A DNA stretch of 64,000 nt, taken from the NCBI GenBank assembly GCA_018366195.1, contig JAGZIN010000001.1:223496-287495 (forward strand). The letters are read 5' to 3'. A program made the position numbers and the translations under genes. Under the pieces are notes generated by a model. It saw only the letters and a program-made list of their open reading frames with translations, did not search any database and was not told the DNA's origin. Numbering within the stretch: position 1 is the stretch's first letter; each line of letters begins with the position of its first letter. Shown here piece after piece: positions 36,557 through 44,939 of the stretch. This DNA is from Butyricicoccus pullicaecorum. GTDB taxonomy: Bacteria > Bacillota > Clostridia > Oscillospirales > Butyricicoccaceae.

Positions 36557-36700
36557 ATGGGTGTCGAAAATGTCGGCATCCATTTTTTATATTTTGAATA
36601 TATTGAAAAACTGAAAATCAATGGTATAATTAAGTTGGGACAAATAATTGAAACAGTAATTCGATATATGCCATATGGAATATAATGGGAGGCAGCAATC

Positions 36701-37777
36701 ATGGATAGCAGAAAACGTATGGGGAAAGATAAAGATGGAGTGATTTTCCCTGTTGCTCCAAATCTTTCTGAAATGAGTGATAGTTATTTGGATTTTATAG
36801 AAGCAATCAAAAAAGAAATTGAGAACCAGAGATTAAAGGTTGTACTGAATGCAAATTCCAGTATGATCTGTCTCTATTGGAATATTGGTAAAGCTATTCT
36901 GCAAAAGCAGGAGGAAGAAGGCTGGGGAGCCAAAGTCATTGACCGCATGGCAAAAGACCTGAAAGATGCGTTTCCGGATATGTCCGGCTTTTCTCCAAGA
37001 AATATTAAGTATATGAGAAAATTCGCAGAGTGCTGGCCGGATTTTGAAATTGTGCAACGGGTCGTGGCACAAATTCCATGGCGTACCAATCGTATGTTGC
37101 TTGACAAATTGGATACACAGGAAGAACGAATCTGGTATGCACATAAAACCATCGAAAACGGTTGGAGCAGTACGATTCTGGATTTGCAGATTCAGAGCAA
37201 ATTGATTGAACGTACAGGAAAAAGTGTCAATAACTTCCCTGTTGCTTTACCACCTGCGGATTCCGATATGGCAAATCAGATTTTCAAAGATCCGTATCTG
37301 TTTGATTTCCTTGGTACTGATATGCCAAGGCGAGAGGTTGAGATTGAACGTAAGCTGACAGAGCATATCCAGAACTTTCTTTTGGAGTTGGGACAGGGAT
37401 TTGCGTTTGTAGGCAGACAGGTACATCTGGAAGTGGGCGGAGATGACTTTTATATTGATCTTTTGTTCTATCATCTGAAACTTCGCTGTTATGTGGTAAT
37501 TGAACTGAAAGCTTGTGATTTTGAGCCCGGTTTCATCAGTCAGCTCAATATGTATCAGAATGTTGTAAATGATATTCTGCGTCATCCGAGTGATAATCCG
37601 ACTATCGGATTGCTTTTGGTTAAAGGTAAAAATCAGACGGTAGTTGAGTATTCTCTTGCAGGATACCAGAATCCAATTGGCGTAGCAGAATGGAAAAACC
37701 AGATGGTAAAAGCACTTCCGGAAGAACTGAAAAGCAGCTTGCCGTCTATTGAAGAAATCGAAAAAGAATTGGAGTAA
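36701..37777 (+). CDS. YhcG/DUF1016 PDDEXK nuclease-domain protein
   Basis: The 358-residue protein has the DUF1016 N-terminal helical domain (YWNIGKAI, FSPRNIKYMRKFAECWPD, QIPWRTNRMLLDK) and a C-terminal PDDEXK-type nuclease core in which GGDDFYIDLLFYHLKLRCYVVIELK supplies the Asp and E-x-K residues. Family members are common on mobile elements and near restriction genes; their DNA target is not established. It lies just upstream of the recombinase gene with AATGGGAGGCAGCAATC before ATG. Confidence 0.88.
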   Translation: MDSRKRMGKDKDGVIFPVAPNLSEMSDSYLDFIEAIKKEIENQRLKVVLNANSSMICLYWNIGKAILQKQEEEGWGAKVIDRMAKDLKDAFPDMSGFSPRNIKYMRKFAECWPDFEIVQRVVAQIPWRTNRMLLDKLDTQEERIWYAHKTIENGWSSTILDLQIQSKLIERTGKSVNNFPVALPPADSDMANQIFKDPYLFDFLGTDMPRREVEIERKLTEHIQNFLLELGQGFAFVGRQVHLEVGGDDFYIDLLFYHLKLRCYVVIELKACDFEPGFISQLNMYQNVVNDILRHPSDNPTIGLLLVKGKNQTVVEYSLAGYQNPIGVAEWKNQMVKALPEELKSSLPSIEEIEKELE

Positions 37778-37836
37778 AAAGTGCCACAGGCCGTGGCACA
37801 ATTACATATCACCCTATGGATGGAGGTGGTTAGGAA

Positions 37837-39510
37837 TTGAAAACAAGAAGATGTTACATATACACACGAGTATCTACCTCGATGCAGGTAGATGGATATA
37901 GTTTGGATGCACAGAAAGATAAGCTGAAAAAGTATGCGGAATTTCAGGATATGGTAGTTGCGGGTGAATACTCTGATGAGGGAAAATCCGGTAAGAACAT
38001 AGAAGGTCGTCCACAATTTTTGCAAATGCTGAAAGATATTGAGTCAGGCAAAGATAAGGTTGAATTTGTCCTTGTATTCAAACTTTCCCGATTCGGAAGA
38101 AATGCAGCCGATGTACTTAGTTCCTTACAGCGTATGCAGGATTTTGGGGTCAATCTGATTTGTGTAGAAGATGGCATAGACAGTTCCAAAGACAGCGGGA
38201 AATTGATGATTTCTGTCTTATCTGCGGTTGCGGAAATTGAGCGTGAAAATATCCTTGTTCAGACTATGGAGGGGCGCAGACAGAAGGCTCGTGAGGGAAA
38301 ATGGAATGGCGGTTTTGCTCCTTATGGATATAAGCTGGTAGATGGTTATTTATATATTGCAGATGATGAAGTCGATGTGATTCGCATTATTTTTGATAAG
38401 TATGTGAATACAACAATGGGAGCATCTGCAGTTGCAACGTATTTGAATGAGCATGGCTATGTAAAGAAAAAGCGCCAGAATAACACGCTGGATATGTTTT
38501 CAGCACATTTTATCAAGTCAATTTTAGACAATCCGGTTTATTGTGGAAAACTCGCTTATGGTCGCCGTAAGAATGAAAAGATTGCAGGAACCCGTAATCA
38601 GTATCATATTGTGAAACAGGACGATTACCCGGTTTATGATGGAGTACATGAAGCAATTGTTTCGGAAGAAGTATGGCAGATGGCACAAAGGAAACGTCAG
38701 GAAACAGGTGTCAAAAGCGAGAAAATTTATAATCAGGAACATGAAAACATCCTTTCCAGTATTCTTCGTTGTCCTGTGTGCGGGGCTGCGATGTACGGCA
38801 ATGTAAATCGTAAGAAGAAAAAAGACGGAACCTTATATAAGGATTATTATTATTATCATTGCAAACACCGTACTACGGTAAATGGTCATAAATGCGGATA
38901 CAGACGACAGTGGAAACAGGAAATGGTGGACGCTGCGGTAGAAGAAGTGATCAGAAAACTGGTTACAAACCCGAAGTTTGAACAGGCAATCCGTCAGAAG
39001 ATTGGTTCCAGAATTGATACAGAAGAATTGGAAACCGAACTGGAACAGCTTCGTAAGAAACTTCATCAGCTAAACGGAGCAAAAGCAAAGTTGGGACAGC
39101 AGATGGACAGTCTTGATGTAACAGACAAGCATTATGACCGCAAGTATCAGGATATGGAAGAACGCTTGTATAAGCTGTATGATGATATTGATTCTGTGGA
39201 AGAAGAAATTGAGGAAGTGGAAACCAGAATCTATAATGTGCGTCAGCAGAAAATTTCCGGTGACAACATCTATCAATTTCTTCTGTATTTTGATAAACTG
39301 TATGATAAGTTCACGGATGCTGAAAAGAAAGAGTTTCTTAACAGCTTCATTGAACGAGTTGATATATACGAGCAAGAGCAGCCGGATGGCCGTTTCTTGA
39401 AGCACATTAAATTCAGATTTCCTGTCTATTTTAATGGAAAGGAGATAGAGGAAATGAGTTGGGACAACGAAACAACAGTCGAGACGGTCGCTTTACTTTC
39501 CAAAGGATAG
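37837..39510 (+). CDS. Large serine recombinase (integrase) of the element
   Basis: The recombinase excises and integrates the element. Domains in order: resolvase catalytic domain (YTRVSTSMQ with the nucleophile Ser13 and FKLSRFGRNAADVL), the recombinase domain (about residues 165-260), a zinc ribbon (LRCPVCGAAM...YHCKHRT...CGYRR, about 310-350) and a long coiled coil (about 380-470). TTG at 37837 is the only usable start (GGAGGTGGTTAGG upstream). Its last codons read VETVALLSKG and contain the attachment core, so the gene's end is formed by the att site itself. Length 557, typical of large serine integrases. Confidence 0.93.
   Translation: MKTRRCYIYTRVSTSMQVDGYSLDAQKDKLKKYAEFQDMVVAGEYSDEGKSGKNIEGRPQFLQMLKDIESGKDKVEFVLVFKLSRFGRNAADVLSSLQRMQDFGVNLICVEDGIDSSKDSGKLMISVLSAVAEIERENILVQTMEGRRQKAREGKWNGGFAPYGYKLVDGYLYIADDEVDVIRIIFDKYVNTTMGASAVATYLNEHGYVKKKRQNNTLDMFSAHFIKSILDNPVYCGKLAYGRRKNEKIAGTRNQYHIVKQDDYPVYDGVHEAIVSEEVWQMAQRKRQETGVKSEKIYNQEHENILSSILRCPVCGAAMYGNVNRKKKKDGTLYKDYYYYHCKHRTTVNGHKCGYRRQWKQEMVDAAVEEVIRKLVTNPKFEQAIRQKIGSRIDTEELETELEQLRKKLHQLNGAKAKLGQQMDSLDVTDKHYDRKYQDMEERLYKLYDDIDSVEEEIEEVETRIYNVRQQKISGDNIYQFLLYFDKLYDKFTDAEKKEFLNSFIERVDIYEQEQPDGRFLKHIKFRFPVYFNGKEIEEMSWDNETTVETVALLSKG
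39478..39501. repeat. Right attachment site (attR)
   Basis: GTCGAGACGGTCGC and following bases match 17 of 24 positions of the left site in rlmD and code for VETVALLS in the recombinase frame. The shared core GAGACGGT is at 39481-39488. Confidence 0.7.
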
Positions 39511-39788
39511 GTCATCTCGAAAAGATTCAGGTTGAGTTCTCTTTGGAAGATATGGATATGTCTGGGTTCCAAAACGGTACAACCTATGAAGAAATCAAGG
39601 CGTATATGCTTGAGAAATACGGATTGAAGGTGTCCAGTCTGTATATCTCACAGATTAAGCGGAAATGTGCTCTTGAGGTTGGACGGAATTATAATTTATC
39701 CAAGAAAGAAGATGCCAAAGTACCACAGCGACCGCCAGAAAAAGAAACGGCGTTGATGGAGGCATTGAAGTATTTTCGGATGATTTAG
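39492..39788 (+). pseudogene. Orphan copy of the RlmD C-terminal extension
   Basis: This frame encodes about 90 residues related to the extension on RlmD: across the last 68 residues 43 are identical (IKAYMLEKYGLKVSSLYISQIKRK against IKDYVLKEFGLKVSTLYISQIKRK). It has no convincing start codon or ribosome binding site and is one frame out of register with the att codons at the recombinase end. It was presumably the 3' end of rlmD supplied by an earlier element before the present element inserted at the same site. Confidence 0.75.
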
Positions 39789-39852
39789 TAGGACATATTG
39801 ATGTGATCGCAAAATTCTTTGCAGAGTATTTGAAGGGGCGAGGCAAAATACT

Positions 39853-42402
39853 ATGAAAGGCTCTGAAGCAAAAATGACAGGCTTCATGGAAGGTGCAGAC
39901 AAGCGCTTTGTGATTCCTGTTTATCAGAGAAAGTATGACTGGAAATATGATAACTGCCGACAGTTGTACGAGGATTTAAAGAGAATTGTAATTGATGGAA
40001 GAGACAGTCATTTCTTTGGAAGCATTGTTTCTGCTGTCGTTCCGAATGGCAGTAAAATTGAATATCACATTATCGATGGTCAGCAGCGTCTTACTACTAT
40101 TTCGCTATTGCTCCTAGCCATCCGTAATCAAATCGCAAACGGTAAAGTCACCACTTCTGAGGAAAAACTGGATGAGCAAATCAGCCAAAGATTTCTGATT
40201 TCACCGTGGGCTAGCGAAGACGACAGAATCAAGTTGCGCCCAGTAAAGAGTGATAGGGATGCATTGGCTAAACTGTTTGGGGATGAGGAGGACTTTGAAC
40301 AGGGGTCAAACCTCACTATTAACTACCAGTATTTCTGTGAAATGGTTATGAAAGAGGAAATCCTGGTTGCTGACTTGTATGCAGCCATCGGAAAACTTGA
40401 AATCATCAGTATTACACTGGATCAAAGCGACAATGCACAGTTGATTTTTGAGAGCTTGAATTCAACAGGACTTGCTCTTACTGAAGGTGACAAAATCAGA
40501 AATTATGTATTGATGGGGCTGCCTGCACAGAGTCAAACCCAATATTATGATGCCTACTGGGCGAAAATTGAGAAATGCACCGGAAACGATGTGAGTGGAT
40601 TTGTACGAGATTACCTCAGTATAAAGCAACAAGTTACCCCAACAGTAAGTAATGTTTATAAGGCATTCAAGGATTATGCAGAAAAGCTGGCGTTGCCTAT
40701 TGATACACTTCTGGCTGATCTTCTTCATTATGCAAGGTTATTTGAAAAACTCCTTGTGTGCCAGAGTGGTCTTGAATCACAAAAATTGGATGATTGCCTA
40801 TATCGTCTTATGCGATTGGAGATTGTTGTTACTCGCCCGTTTTTGATGGAGGTATTACGCCTTAATCAGGACGATAAAATAACGGTAGATGATGTGCTTC
40901 AAATCTTCCTGATGACTGAAAATTATCTGTTTCGCAGAAATATTTGCGAAGTGCCAACAAGTGCACTCAATAAAATTTTCTTGAATTTAAATCGAGAGAT
41001 TTTACGCTATGACAATACCGCAGACAACTATGTCAAAAAGTTTATATACGCACTTTTATCTAAAAAGGAAAGTGGGCGTTTCCCGGATGATACGGAGTTT
41101 ACCGAGGCACTCGCTGCAAAGCAAGTATATCAAATGCGAGGAAAATACAAGGCATACCTTTTTGAACGGTTTGAAAATTACGGTACCGTTGAAACCAAGG
41201 ATGTATACACCCATCTTGATAACAACATCTACACGATTGAGCATATTATGCCACAGCATCTGAATCCAGCATGGATTGAGGAGCTAGGCGTAAATGCTGA
41301 AGATATTCATGCTACTTGGTTACATAGGCTGGCAAATCTTACATTGACAGGATATAATCCATCTTTGAGCAACAATACTTTCGCTGAGAAGAGGGATGCA
41401 AAAGACGGTGGCTATAAAGTCAGCGGATTGAAAATGAATCAGAAGATAGCAACGAAACAGACGTGGGGATTACCCGAATTGGAAGAACGTAACGAAGAAA
41501 TGATCGCACTTGCTACTGAAATTTGGTCATACCCTCAGACAGATTTTAAGCCCGTAGCAAAAGAATTTGATTCCTGCACATTGGATGATGAGAATGCTGA
41601 GTTGACAGGTCGCGACATCGTAAAATACAGCTATCAGAATGCAGAGCAGCCGGTATCAAGTTGGGTGGATATGTTTGAACATATCATTAAGTTCCTTCAC
41701 CAAAAGGATAAGTCGGTGCTTTCCAGCCTTGTATATGGTAACTCAGAATTGGTTTCGTACGTTGTCGACGATCCCAATAAGCTCCGCAGTGCAATGAAAA
41801 TTGATGAGAATATTTATATTGAGAAAAATACCAGCACAGTGTTGAAAATGTCTCTGCTTCGTAGAATTTTTGCTTTGTTTGGTGCGGATCCGATGGACTT
41901 GGTATTTTATCTGAAAGATGATGAAATGAAAAAAGACAGTATGCGATTATCCGCAATTGCAGAAATTTTTCGAGAATGGGCTTTAGGTTGCGAACACGCT
42001 AATATAAACATTGCCAAGTGTAACAGAACCTATACCAGATTTACTACTACAGGAATGTCAGAAATATTACCAGACCTTCCGAATGCTCCGAGCGGCTGGA
42101 ACACAGAGAATCATTATTTCTATGAGATTGTCAACCGTAGTGGTAAAGATATGTATATTCAATTTTCAATCAGTTCTCGGAATATTACAGATGAGCTTCG
42201 TTCGACTTGCGATAGAATCAATCAGTTTTATCCAGCGAAAATGGGTAAAGAAGATTGGCAGTGGCGTATCCCATTTAAGACAAAAACGGTACCCGTCGAT
42301 GCAGATTTGTCTAGGGAAGCAATTTTTGCAGTTCTGGATACTTGTATGGCTGAGATTCTTGATTTTGAAGCAGAGCTGACACAAAAAATTAAAATACAAT
42401 AA
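39853..42402 (+). CDS. DUF262 and HNH (DUF1524) domain protein, GmrSD-like
   Basis: The 849-residue protein starts with a DUF262/ParB-like domain: FVIPVYQRKYDWKYDNCRQL and the hallmark IIDGQQRLTTISLLLLAI (about residues 75-92). A DUF1524 HNH nuclease follows at about 455-515 (YTIEHIMPQHLN...HRLANLTLTGYN, with His and Asn ligands and NTFAEKR). The C-terminal 300 residues resemble DUF4268/DUF5655-like modules (YFYEIVNRSGKDMYIQFSIS) found on restriction proteins. The architecture is that of single-chain GmrSD, type IV restriction of modified DNA. It lies just outside the present element, behind the orphan RlmD tail, so it is probably cargo of the earlier element. Confidence 0.85.
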   Translation: MKGSEAKMTGFMEGADKRFVIPVYQRKYDWKYDNCRQLYEDLKRIVIDGRDSHFFGSIVSAVVPNGSKIEYHIIDGQQRLTTISLLLLAIRNQIANGKVTTSEEKLDEQISQRFLISPWASEDDRIKLRPVKSDRDALAKLFGDEEDFEQGSNLTINYQYFCEMVMKEEILVADLYAAIGKLEIISITLDQSDNAQLIFESLNSTGLALTEGDKIRNYVLMGLPAQSQTQYYDAYWAKIEKCTGNDVSGFVRDYLSIKQQVTPTVSNVYKAFKDYAEKLALPIDTLLADLLHYARLFEKLLVCQSGLESQKLDDCLYRLMRLEIVVTRPFLMEVLRLNQDDKITVDDVLQIFLMTENYLFRRNICEVPTSALNKIFLNLNREILRYDNTADNYVKKFIYALLSKKESGRFPDDTEFTEALAAKQVYQMRGKYKAYLFERFENYGTVETKDVYTHLDNNIYTIEHIMPQHLNPAWIEELGVNAEDIHATWLHRLANLTLTGYNPSLSNNTFAEKRDAKDGGYKVSGLKMNQKIATKQTWGLPELEERNEEMIALATEIWSYPQTDFKPVAKEFDSCTLDDENAELTGRDIVKYSYQNAEQPVSSWVDMFEHIIKFLHQKDKSVLSSLVYGNSELVSYVVDDPNKLRSAMKIDENIYIEKNTSTVLKMSLLRRIFALFGADPMDLVFYLKDDEMKKDSMRLSAIAEIFREWALGCEHANINIAKCNRTYTRFTTTGMSEILPDLPNAPSGWNTENHYFYEIVNRSGKDMYIQFSISSRNITDELRSTCDRINQFYPAKMGKEDWQWRIPFKTKTVPVDADLSREAIFAVLDTCMAEILDFEAELTQKIKIQ

Positions 42403-42510
42403 TTATTATTTCTAAGACAGAGCGATGACAGATTTACAATATACACGGCAGAAGTGGTTAAGTGTATCGTGAGTTAGTAAAGAAACAACGAAAGATACAA
42501 TAGAAATAAA

Positions 42511-42561
42511 AACGCTACAATTTCCACCTGAACACAGGATAGGAATGGTAGCGTTTTTTCG
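42511..42561 (+). terminator. Terminator after the DUF262 gene
   Basis: AAAACGCTAC...CCACCTG pairs with CAGG...GTAGCGTTTTTT in a long, slightly interrupted stem followed by T residues and a second T-rich stretch. Confidence 0.8.
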
Positions 42562-42711
42562 TTTTCGAAGTAGGGATTCCACTTATAGGTAGTTGAGCTG
42601 TTCAATTCGGAGAAAACGTGGGAGGTGTCCAGAGGGGTGAAATCCCTTGGCGCTGGGTTTCTAATAGGGGTGGGCAGCATTCCTGTTGGCACACGATTTT
42701 CCTTTGGAAAG
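42562..42711. other. Unexplained non-coding segment beside the IS remnant
   Basis: About 150 bases of mixed composition without a supported gene. On the minus strand it reads as part of an 87-residue open frame that runs through the terminator, so that frame is not a credible gene. The segment may be the end of the earlier mobile element or an unrecognised structured RNA. Confidence 0.3.
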
Positions 42712-43217
42712 TTTAGGTCGTATTTGAAAAGTCGCATAGTTGTGTCATTTTAACAAAATGGCAATGGAAACAATGTAGAAAAAAGTCAAAAAGGACGCAG
42801 CAAGCTTGTCATATCGTGTAGCAATACGACGAAACTGTTTGATCTTATGAAAGAAACATTCAACCAGATGCCGGTCTTTATAAAGCCACCAATCTATATC
42901 CCATGGTTTCTTGGAATTTATCCTTGGTGGAATGACATATTCTGCTTGTTGACTGATAATATAGGAACGGATTTCTTTATTTCCGTACGCTCGATCAGCT
43001 AAAACATGATTCCCTTTTCTATTCATGGCGTTCAATCATTGAACATCGTTTTATTATCCTATTTGGCGGGTCTGCCAGTTTTAGCCGTAGGAAACAGATA
43101 CTCAATGCGGCTCCACTCATCGTCACTTACTTCATATCGTCTTGCCATATATCTCAGTCCCTTTCAATGATTCTATCACCTTTTTGTGCAACTTTGAGTT
43201 TTCAGATACGACCTAAA
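42712..43217 (-). mobile_element. Internally deleted IS5-type insertion sequence
   Basis: Terminal inverted repeats of 19 bp with one mismatch, TTTAGGTCGTATTTGAAAA at 42712-42730 and its complement at 43199-43217, bound a 506-bp element that keeps only the two ends of a transposase gene. Confidence 0.78.
42745..43148 (-). pseudogene. IS5-family transposase remnant
   Basis: The N-terminal part starts at ATG 43148 (MARRYEVSDDEWSRIEYLFP) and runs into a stop at 43059-43061. The C-terminal part (42745-43035) carries ADRAYGNKEIRSYI, the DDE catalytic Glu region VECFFHKIKQFRRIATRYDK and the closing FLTFFYIVSIAILL. The middle, with the first catalytic Asp, is missing. The element cannot transpose on its own but its ends are intact and could be moved in trans. 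Confidence 0.8.
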
Positions 43218-43240
43218 ATACATTGCACGAATTTTCATGC

Positions 43241-43606
43241 TTATAACCACCTTTCACGTTCTCTCATACAGCGCTTCAACATAGGCTCGACCTGCTGCCA
43301 AAACGAAATGACAGGTTGAACGGTAGAGTCCTGAAAATCAATGTAATAGTAGTTTTTGGTTCCCTCCCGTCGCATGGAGATGATACCTGCATCTAGTAAT
43401 ACTTTGAGATGATGAGAGACTGCTGAGCGGGAAATATGGCTTTTCTTTTGAATGTCGCCCACTCGAATCCCGCCCATTCCGCCAGACTCAATGAGAGTCA
43501 ACAGAATTTCCTGCCGTACTTCATCGCCTAATATGGTCATGATTGGTCGAGCCAGTTGATAGTTTTCGATAAACTGCGCTTTTACGGAAGCAAAATCATT
43601 CTTCAT
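43241..43606 (-). CDS. ArsR-family winged-helix regulator
   Basis: The protein has an ArsR-type winged helix: ARPIMTILGDEVRQEILLTLIE, then GDIQKKSHISRSAVSHHLKVLLDAGIISMRREGTKNYYYI. No Cys pair of a classical metal site is seen, so the signal is unclear; similar proteins often regulate a neighbouring hydrolase or transporter. I start at ATG 43606 (MKNDFASVKAQF, 121 residues), with AAGAGA nearby; the frame extends to 43657 without a good ribosome binding site. No partner gene is adjacent in the same orientation. Confidence 0.75.
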   Translation of the reverse strand: MKNDFASVKAQFIENYQLARPIMTILGDEVRQEILLTLIESGGMGGIRVGDIQKKSHISRSAVSHHLKVLLDAGIISMRREGTKNYYYIDFQDSTVQPVISFWQQVEPMLKRCMRERERWL

Positions 43607-43836
43607 CTTGGTTCTCTTATGGTCAATCTGCATCAACCATTGTATCTGTTGCAGCAATAGAATTCAACATTGGTCGCGCAAATCAAGATATATCAAGTGT
43701 GAATCCATCATTGAGATTGTGTTTTTCACGCTGTTGTTTGTACAATACATTGCTTTATATACCGCAATGTGATAAAGTAAAGGCAAAGAATATAAAATAT
43801 TTGCACCACAAAAACAATTGAGAGGAAGGGATACCG

Positions 43837-43998
43837 ATGGAGCGCTTTCAGAAGATTTATCAACAGGGCACAATTGATATCATCGAAATTTGGGTCGATA
43901 CCCAAACGGGTGTCAACTATGTCTTTCACAGGAATGGCAATGCGGCAGGATTTACCCCATTACTGAATGAGGAAGGGAAACCGGTTGTCACACCGTAA
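43837..43998 (+). CDS. DUF6440-like small protein
   Basis: ATG at 43837 with AGGAAGGG upstream opens a 53-residue frame: MERFQKIYQQGTIDIIEIW, then DTQTGVNYVFHRNGNAAGFTP and LLNEEGKPVV. The VDxxTGVNYxF...GxTPLLxxxGKPV layout matches what is annotated as DUF6440 in clostridia, a small protein of unknown function. It precedes the MerR gene by 71 bases. Too short for routine ORF lists. Confidence 0.65.
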   Translation: MERFQKIYQQGTIDIIEIWVDTQTGVNYVFHRNGNAAGFTPLLNEEGKPVVTP

Positions 43999-44069
43999 CC
44001 GGAGTCTGAAGTCCTGCCCTGCTTTCTGGTATCGTGCATGTGCTGAACGTACCATAAGAGGAGGAGACG

Positions 44070-44870
44070 ATGCAAAAATATTTTTCATCGGGAGAGTTTG
44101 CGAAGCTTACGGGCGTGAACAAGCGTACCCTGCATTATTATCATGATATTGGGTTATTTCAGCCAGACTTGATTGGAGAAAATGGATATTACTATTATTC
44201 CGTTTCTCAGTTTGCGCAATTGGAATTGATATTGACGCTGCGGCGGATTGGATTGTCCATTGAGGAAATTGAGTCCTATCTCAAAAACGCTTCTGAGTCC
44301 TCCTTTGCGCAGATGATGGAGCAGAAAAAAAAGCTTATCGACGATTCCATTCAGAAGCTTTTGGAAGCACAGGCATTTCTGGAGAAAAAGGCAGAGCGGA
44401 TTCGGCTTGGAATGAAGGCAAGGCATGGCGAGATTCAGCGCATCACCTTGCCGGAGCGAAAAATAATCCTCTCAGAACCCATCACAGGCGCCTATGATGA
44501 TGCGGATTTTGCTGTTGCTGCGGATTTTTCTTTGCGGCTGAAAAAGCTGTTTTCCCTATATGACAGCTTCGGAAGCCGTATTTCTGTGGCAAATCTTTTG
44601 CAAGGGAACGTCGGCTGTTATGATTGCTATTTTGCCTACTGTCCGGAAGGCAGCACGGCGGCAGATGAAACCGTTCCAGAGGGAACCTATTTGCAGACAT
44701 TCTGCATAGGGGATTGGGAGCAGATTCCTGCCATTTATGAAGCTCTGATATCGTATGCAAGCGTACATCATTTGGAGTTATGTGGCTATGCTTACGAGGA
44801 AGGACTGAATGAGATTTCACTGCGCAGTATGGAGGATTATATTACGCGGATTCTTGTGAGAGTTCTGTAA
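44070..44870 (+). CDS. MerR-family transcriptional regulator with effector domain
   Basis: Residues 1-70 form a MerR winged helix (FSSGEFAKLTGVNKRTLHYYHDIGLFQPD...LELILTLRRIGLSIEEIESYL), followed by the dimer coiled coil (about 80-125) and a roughly 140-residue C-terminal part resembling a GyrI/BmrR-like ligand domain (DCYFAYCPEGS...GTYLQTFCIGDWEQIPAIYEAL). Such regulators bind drugs or small hydrophobic molecules and activate efflux genes; the convergent MATE gene is a possible target but is not in an operon with it. ATG follows GAGGAGGAGACG. Confidence 0.88.
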   Translation: MQKYFSSGEFAKLTGVNKRTLHYYHDIGLFQPDLIGENGYYYYSVSQFAQLELILTLRRIGLSIEEIESYLKNASESSFAQMMEQKKKLIDDSIQKLLEAQAFLEKKAERIRLGMKARHGEIQRITLPERKIILSEPITGAYDDADFAVAADFSLRLKKLFSLYDSFGSRISVANLLQGNVGCYDCYFAYCPEGSTAADETVPEGTYLQTFCIGDWEQIPAIYEALISYASVHHLELCGYAYEEGLNEISLRSMEDYITRILVRVL

Positions 44871-44882
44871 AAATGGTCCAAT

Positions 44883-44926
44883 AAAAAGCGGTTGCCTTTG
44901 CTGATGGAGCAAGGACAATCGCTTTT
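44883..44926. terminator. Bidirectional terminator between MerR and MATE genes
   Basis: AAAAAGCG-GTTG-CCTTTGCT pairs with AGCAAGG-CAAT-CGCTTTT around a short loop, flanked by A and T tracts, between the two convergent stops. Confidence 0.8.
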
Positions 44927-44939
44927 CTATCGTAAGCGG

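Larger units (their letters stand above)
25651..39488 (+). mobile_element. Integrative mobilizable element in rlmD (Tn4451-like layout)
   Basis: The segment is bounded by GAGACGGT direct repeats and carries, in order, a replacement 3' end for rlmD, TnpV, an ECF sigma/anti-sigma pair, an XRE regulator, a MobA/MobL relaxase with oriT, a DUF3847 protein, a small ParR-like frame, ParM, a probable defence operon, a YhcG nuclease and a large serine recombinase. It has no coupling protein, VirB4 or other type IV secretion genes, so it would need a helper for transfer. It is more AT-rich than the flanking chromosome. TnpV and the large serine recombinase recall Tn4451; insertion into rumA/rlmD is known for other serine-recombinase elements of Firmicutes. 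Confidence 0.82.

Noticed and set aside
25989..39510. The mobile element as a self-transmissible ICE
   Set aside because: No coupling protein, VirB4, VirB6-like or cell-wall hydrolase genes are present; only mobilization functions are seen.
42474..42737. An 87-codon minus-strand frame
   Set aside because: It includes the stem of a terminator and part of an IS end; no ribosome binding site.
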